Part shown: positions 28,401-34,400 of the stretch, piece after piece
How positions within the stretch are numbered: position 1 is the first letter of the stretch
How the letters are laid out: the number at the start of each line of letters is the position of its first letter
From: Gambelia wislizenii
Lineage: Eukaryota; Chordata; Lepidosauria; Squamata; Crotaphytidae
Direction: 5' to 3'
Assembly (NCBI GenBank): GCA_030847615.1
Contig: JAUMIR010000001.1
Span: forward strand, 251,103,187-251,167,186
Length of the DNA: 64,000 nucleotides
Position numbers and translations under genes: made by a program
The notes under the pieces: generated by a model
The model's database searches: none
Seen by the model: the letters and a program-made list of their open reading frames with translations, nothing else
Told to the model about the DNA's origin: nothing

Positions 28401-31400
28401 AGACAGAAGGAAAAAGAAGTGATTTAACCAGGAGTGGTAGGTGAGGAAGGAGGAAAAAAGATATGGGATGTGGCAGAAGGAGAACTTGTTTAGGCATGGG
28501 GAATTTAAAAAACTGCTGGGTAATAAGGGACTATGGAGTGAGGAGGAGAGATTAGGGAATGTGGGAGAAAATGAGTGCAAGTAGGAATTGCAGGGAGCAA
28601 AAGGAGCCATCGTGGTTGATGGCTCCCCTGTTAGGAGGGCAGTAAATCCAATCCAGGTTTTGGCTAGCTTTAAATGAGCGATCTGAGATGCTCACCCTAT
28701 TTTGGGGATAGGGTTGAGCACATTGAAAAACTCCTTTAAAGATGGATTAAAACCTGTAATTGATCCACAACTTCACAGATACAAGAGTCACCACTGAGAA
28801 GGAGAAAAAGGAAGGGGGAAAGGGGAGAGGAAAACATTTAGCCAGGACTTGTGGAAGTGGGGAAAAATAGAAAGAAAGAGAAGTTAAAAGAAAAAAGGAA
28901 TCAAGTGGCCTAGCAGAAATAAAAAGAAAAGAGATTTTTTTTTGGGTGCTAATAGTGGTGAAACCCACATGCACCTCAGACCAATGAAAGAAATTGTACT
29001 ACAGCTTCTACCATTTATTTATTTATTTATTTATTTATACCCCGCTCTTCAGCCTCAAGACTATAAGAGCAGCTTACAAATTGTTTAGGTTTGTGTTATG
29101 TTGTTTAGGTTTAGGTTAAATATAGGTTTAACAACTTTAATAAATTTAACAACTCATTCTGGGGTCCTTTGGACCACCAGAACATGATTCCCTGCCACTG
29201 TTTGAGCCACCATGACAGAACTTAAAACTTGGCTGCATATAAGTAGCTGGAGAGCCAACGTGCTGCAGTGGTTTGAGTTGCTGGACTCTGACTCTGGAGA
29301 CCAGGGTTCAAATCCCTGCTGGGCCATGAAAACCAAATGTGTGACTTTGGGCAAGCCTCAGAAGGCGGCAAAGGCAAACCCCTCTGTACAAATCTTACCA
29401 AGAAAACCCCATTATAGGGTCACCATAAGTTGGAAATGACTTGAAGGCACACAACAACAACATGGGGCTTGTCTACATTGGCCAGAATACTCCACCTTCT
29501 GGCTAGAGTAATCTAATCCCAGAACTGGCCCAGATCCCGCCCCTCAATGAAGTTGAAAAAAACTGAAATCTCGGGATGTTCCCTGGGGCCCTGTGATGCA
29601 TCACATCATGATGCATCACACCATAACAAAGCGGGCAGAGGTCCACATGCACACGCCAGCCTGTATTGGTCAGTGCCTCCCCCACTGTCATGCATCGCAC
29701 TCTCTAATGACAGGAAGGAGGCCCTCAGCAAGTGATTGAGGCTGGTCTCTTGCATGGGGCCTTGATCACATGCTGCGGGCTTCCTTTCTGGCTTCAGAGC
29801 AACACCAGTGGCAGCTGTGGTAACATCCAGAGATAGAGGTATGGACTCCTTTATTCCCAGGCTGGAGCCATCTGGGGTTCCCTGCATCATTGGGCTATTT
29901 GGTGGCAGTGGAAATAACTTCTGCTCATGCAACTGGAGCAGCTGATTTCCATAGATACCCCTGCAGCCGATGTGCGTCAGGAAAACCAGCTGTTCTGGGA
30001 AAGGGACCCATCAGAAAAAAATGTGTGCTTGCTTGCTTCATCTTCCATTACAGCAAGGGTGGGGAAAATGAAGCGCCTCCCCCAAGAACAGGCAGGCACA
30101 GCTCCATCCTGTCTCAGCTCAGCAGCTGAAACATCCCTCCATCCTAACTACTACTGCTGTGGCCATAGAGGGAGAGAACAGCAGCCATCACGTGCTGGAC
30201 TTAATCCCCTCCCACACTATAATTCCTCTTTCCTTGTGTGTGCATGTGTCTTTTTAGATTGTAAGCCTGAGGACAGAGACTTCTCAAATTAACAATTGTA
30301 AACTGCTCATGTAAAGTGCCATGTACACTGATGGCACTGTATAAATTAATGATGAATACAACAACAGCAGCAGCATCCCCAAACTCACCACCCAAAATGG
30401 AATCATAGAATCATAGAGTTGGAAGAGACCACAAGGGTCATCCATTACAATCCCCTGCCATGCAGGAATACATAATTAAAGCACCCCTGACAGATGGCCA
30501 TCCAGCCTCTATGTTTAAGATTCCCCAAAGAAGGAGACTCCACCACACTCCAAGGTAGCATATTCCACTGTTGAACAGCTCTTACTGTCAGGAAGTTCTT
30601 CCTACTATTTAGGTGGAATCTCTTTCCCTGAAGTTTGAATCCATTGCTCCATGTTCTTATCTCTGGAGCAGAAGAAAACAAGTGTGCTCCTTCTTCAATA
30701 TGATGTCCTTTCAAATATTTAAACATGGGTATAATGTCATCTCTTAACCTTCTCTTCTTCAGGCTCAACATACCCAGCTCAGTAAGCCACTGCCCATAGG
30801 TCATGATTTCAGCTCTTCAGGGAGAAATGTAAGATACTATATTTAGGCAGAAAAAATGAAATGCACAGATGTGGGATAGGTGACACCTGGCTTGAGAACA
30901 GTACATGTGAAAGGGACCTAGGAGTCTTAATAGATCAAAAGCTGAAGACAAGCTAACAATGTGATGCAGCAGCTAAAAAAAGCCAATGTAATTGTGCATC
31001 AATAGGAGAACAGTGTCTAGATCGAAGGCGGTAATAGTGTTACCTGCCCTGATAACCCCCACTCTTCCAATAATTCACCAATTGGCTATATTTCCTAAAC
31101 TGGCTTATTATTGGCACTCCACATGGTTGGTAATAGACCAGGGATTCTCAAAAGAAGGACCCAAGGGTTGCTCAGAAAGCCTAAGGAAGTAGCCAGCTCA
31201 AATTTTAAAAGACATACCCAGGGAGTAATTAAGCGGAGCCCCCTTGGACTGGTGAGTTAGGGTGGAAATGGGCTCATTCTCCTGAGATACTCATTGCCTT
31301 GCAAAACTGGTTTTTCCTTTCACCTTCCCTAAAACAATAGACTCATCAGTCTTAATGTTTTAGCCATTAGCGATCATTAACACATCTGGAGAATCCATTG

Positions 31401-34400
31401 TTTAACCCTGGGAAGCTCCAGCAGACATTGTATCCCACTCAAAATACCCCTTCAAGGGGAATATGGAATATAAATACCACCCCAAAACATTGCCAAAGTG
31501 TTCACAGTTTCTCCCACCTCATCACTCTGTCTTCAGACAGGTATAGTATAGCCCATCATCCCAAACGCTATTCCTCTATCCCAATACTTCCTACTTTCTT
31601 CAATAGCCTTGTGTGAGTGCTTGAAGCCTGACTATATGTACGTGTGCATTCCCCTGATTATTTTTCAATAAAAATCATTTTTATTCTATCCCCTGGTTTG
31701 GAGTCTCATCAGTTTCTCCTGGTATACATAGGTCAGAAGATCCTGCAGCTACCCGACCTCTCACAGTCACTATTTGAACTAACTAAAATTCTCCACAAAA
31801 ATACTGATTTTTGGCAGACACATGTAGAATTTCCATGGACCTCAGTAATTTGGGTAACAATAGTACCACTCTATTCTGCTTTAGTCAGACCTCATCTGGA
31901 ATATTGTGTCCATTTCTGGGCACCACAATTCAAGAAGGATATGGAGAAGCTGGGATATGTCCAGAGCAGGGTGACCAAATTGGGTTTCATTTTGGAACAG
32001 TGGTGCGGCCCTCTGAGGATTTACAGGAGGTAATGTCTACCCTTGCAATAGAGCAAAGCCACATTTGGATACAATGCGATGACAACATACTGGCTGTTAC
32101 AATCAAAACAGCCTATTCACGCACTGCAAACTCCTCCATCAGGTAATTAGATATGCATAGTATTTAACAGGTCAATGGTAGGGTGGGGAGTTCATAAGCT
32201 GTAACAGTGGTAACAGAACTAATTCTCCAGCATGTATGGTAAGGGGGAATTGTCTCTCTTGATTCACAGAACCACAAAAATGCACACACAAACACACACA
32301 AACCATCTCCCCACAACCCCGTAGCTTCAAAATTTTCATAAATTTTCCATCTCAAAGTGTTGCTTTTGTAATTAAATGGCCTGGGACCAGGGGGCTTTCT
32401 CTATGGCAAAAATACTCCTCAGATTTTTTGTGCGGTTTTTCGGGCTGTGAGGCCGTGTTCTAGAAGAGTTTATTCCTGACGTTTCGCCTGCATCTGTGGC
32501 TGGCATCTTCAGAGAATGGTGGCGTGCGGGTGTGTGGGGGTTTATATACTGCGAGTCTCTATTGAAGAGGATTAGCATGTTAATTTGCTTATTCAGTTGT
32601 AGGATGTTCAGTTTTTAGGGTGGGAGGATATGCGAGGGGGATTAGTGTCTATTTAGCTCATGGTCCATTGTCGGTGGGATTGTATACTTAGCCAGGCTCT
32701 CCTTGCTATCCCTTCTCCAGCAGAGGTGGGGGAGGGAAGTGGGGACACAAGGAAACCACACACTCAGTTGTGGCATTTAAACATTTGAATAGCCCCCTGA
32801 AGGCTATTCACCTTGTCCCTTTTTGCATACTTTTAAACTGACCTGAGGGGATCTTCAGACATTCCTCCTCCTCACTGGATAGGAGGTAGAGCAGAGGGCC
32901 CATCACTACTAAAGTAAGATTTTTGGAACACTGCACCTTTAAAAAAAAGATGGCATGCCCCCAGGTCTCCAGAACCAATAGTGAGCAAAGACATGAATGG
33001 GAAAAAGAAGAAAGCCAATTATCTACAGTATTATGAGATCTGAATGATGACTGACCATGACATGTATCTTTTTTCATCCTCCCCTCTATCCCGATGCCTT
33101 TTACAGACTGCATGTGAATGCTAAGTCAAAGCCAAAGGACACCAACCACCTTAAGAGAACCAGCTCTCAGTTCTTTGCAATAGTCTGGAAGAGCCCACTG
33201 AAGACTTATTTCCTTCCAGCAACTATTTTTCAGTCAGGTCCCCTGTTCTCGTTTTACCTATTTTGTATTATTGATAGGGTTGTTTTAATTTTTGTTGAAA
33301 GTCATGCAGCACCTTTTTATAAGCTGAAATGAGTTTATTGCAGAATGTTTAAATATTAAGTTAAAATCATTATCAGTAACTTTTATAATATGAATTTCTG
33401 TAGTCTGGCACCTTGTGGAACTCAAAATCATATTAAAATAAATTTTACTAGAATTTAAAATTACTGTAATCATTCCATACTTTTATATATAGACAGCCTT
33501 GAGGTGGGGGAAACAAGAAAGTGCTGCAGTAGCACATCTCAGATGCAGTCCACATTTCTTATTTAAAGCATTTTTCCCACTCTAAAGCTGGGAAAACCAC
33601 TTATTTGCTGAACATTCTATACATAACAATAGAGACAGAATACCTTGATTTGGCCCTTTTGCAAAGCCAAACATTTTGCATAAAATATAGTGCTACCTAG
33701 CTAAAGACTAAGGAATGCATTTATCACTTCAATTTATCATTCCTTACTTTTCCTCTTCCCATCCATCCACTAATATCTTTTTACCTTATACCCTATATGT
33801 ACAGCTTTCCACATCTTTTGTGTTTTTCCTTCTTATCACTGCAGTAATCTTACCTACCACTTGCAGCAAGAAAAGAGCAGCAACCAACATTTTTTCTACA
33901 GTATGCAGCACAAATAAGTTATCATGCCACTGCAGACACCTAATCCACTGCAATTAACATGCAACATTTTACAGTGGGAGATGAGATTAATTTAGAGTAG
34001 AAAAAGTAGACTGTACTCCATGCAGCCAAGAAGGTGAAATTTGCCAGCATGGGGTGACTGTCTTACTAGTGTATCCATAAATGCTGATGTTTAATATGAA
34101 GCATGATATATATGTTAAGACTGATAATCATGGAAATCTCATTAGAGTTTTACAACTCAGATTTCAACAAAGGGCTCATCTACACCAGCCAGGACAAACC
34201 GGCTCCCTGCCAGTGTATTCTAGCTGCAGAGGTGGCCCATTTTGCCCCAGTTGCCTGAAGAAAACAGGCCACAATCCACACAGGAATGTTGGCCCATTGC
34301 TGCAGCTGCCACCATCACCATTTTCCCCGCTCTGCCATGTCTGCACATGTGACAAGTCCCGAACATGTCAGAGCAAGAGCAACTGGTGGTAGCATCGAGG

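Larger units (their letters stand above)
30815..31980 (+). mobile_element. CR1 LINE upstream segment, inverted relative to its 3' half
   Basis: 30815-31037 and 31864-31980 together form one CR1 segment, equal to about 45391-45708 of the better copy (GGGAGAAATGTAAGATACTA to GGGTGACCAAAT), interrupted by the LTR at 31038-31859. Its 3' limit lies about 10 bases before where the 30398-30808 segment starts in CR1 coordinates, so the two are adjacent parts of one transcript in opposite orientation: a 5' inversion. Confidence 0.88.

Noticed and set aside
28180..28610. Ser/Phe/Leu/Pro-rich frames on the minus strand, membrane-protein-like
   Set aside because: Purine-rich DNA on the other strand gives such peptides; no splice or start evidence.
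29250..29320. tRNA gene
   Set aside because: Only box-like similarity remains and the sequence continues as a SINE; the same holds at 6524, 46976 and 51668.
30398..32010. Two independent CR1 insertions meeting tail to head
   Set aside because: The pieces are adjacent in CR1 coordinates to within about 10 bp, which fits one insertion with 5' inversion better.
31644..32033. A 129-codon frame with a CR1-like C-terminal part
   Set aside because: It starts in the solo LTR and runs into CR1; the fusion is accidental.
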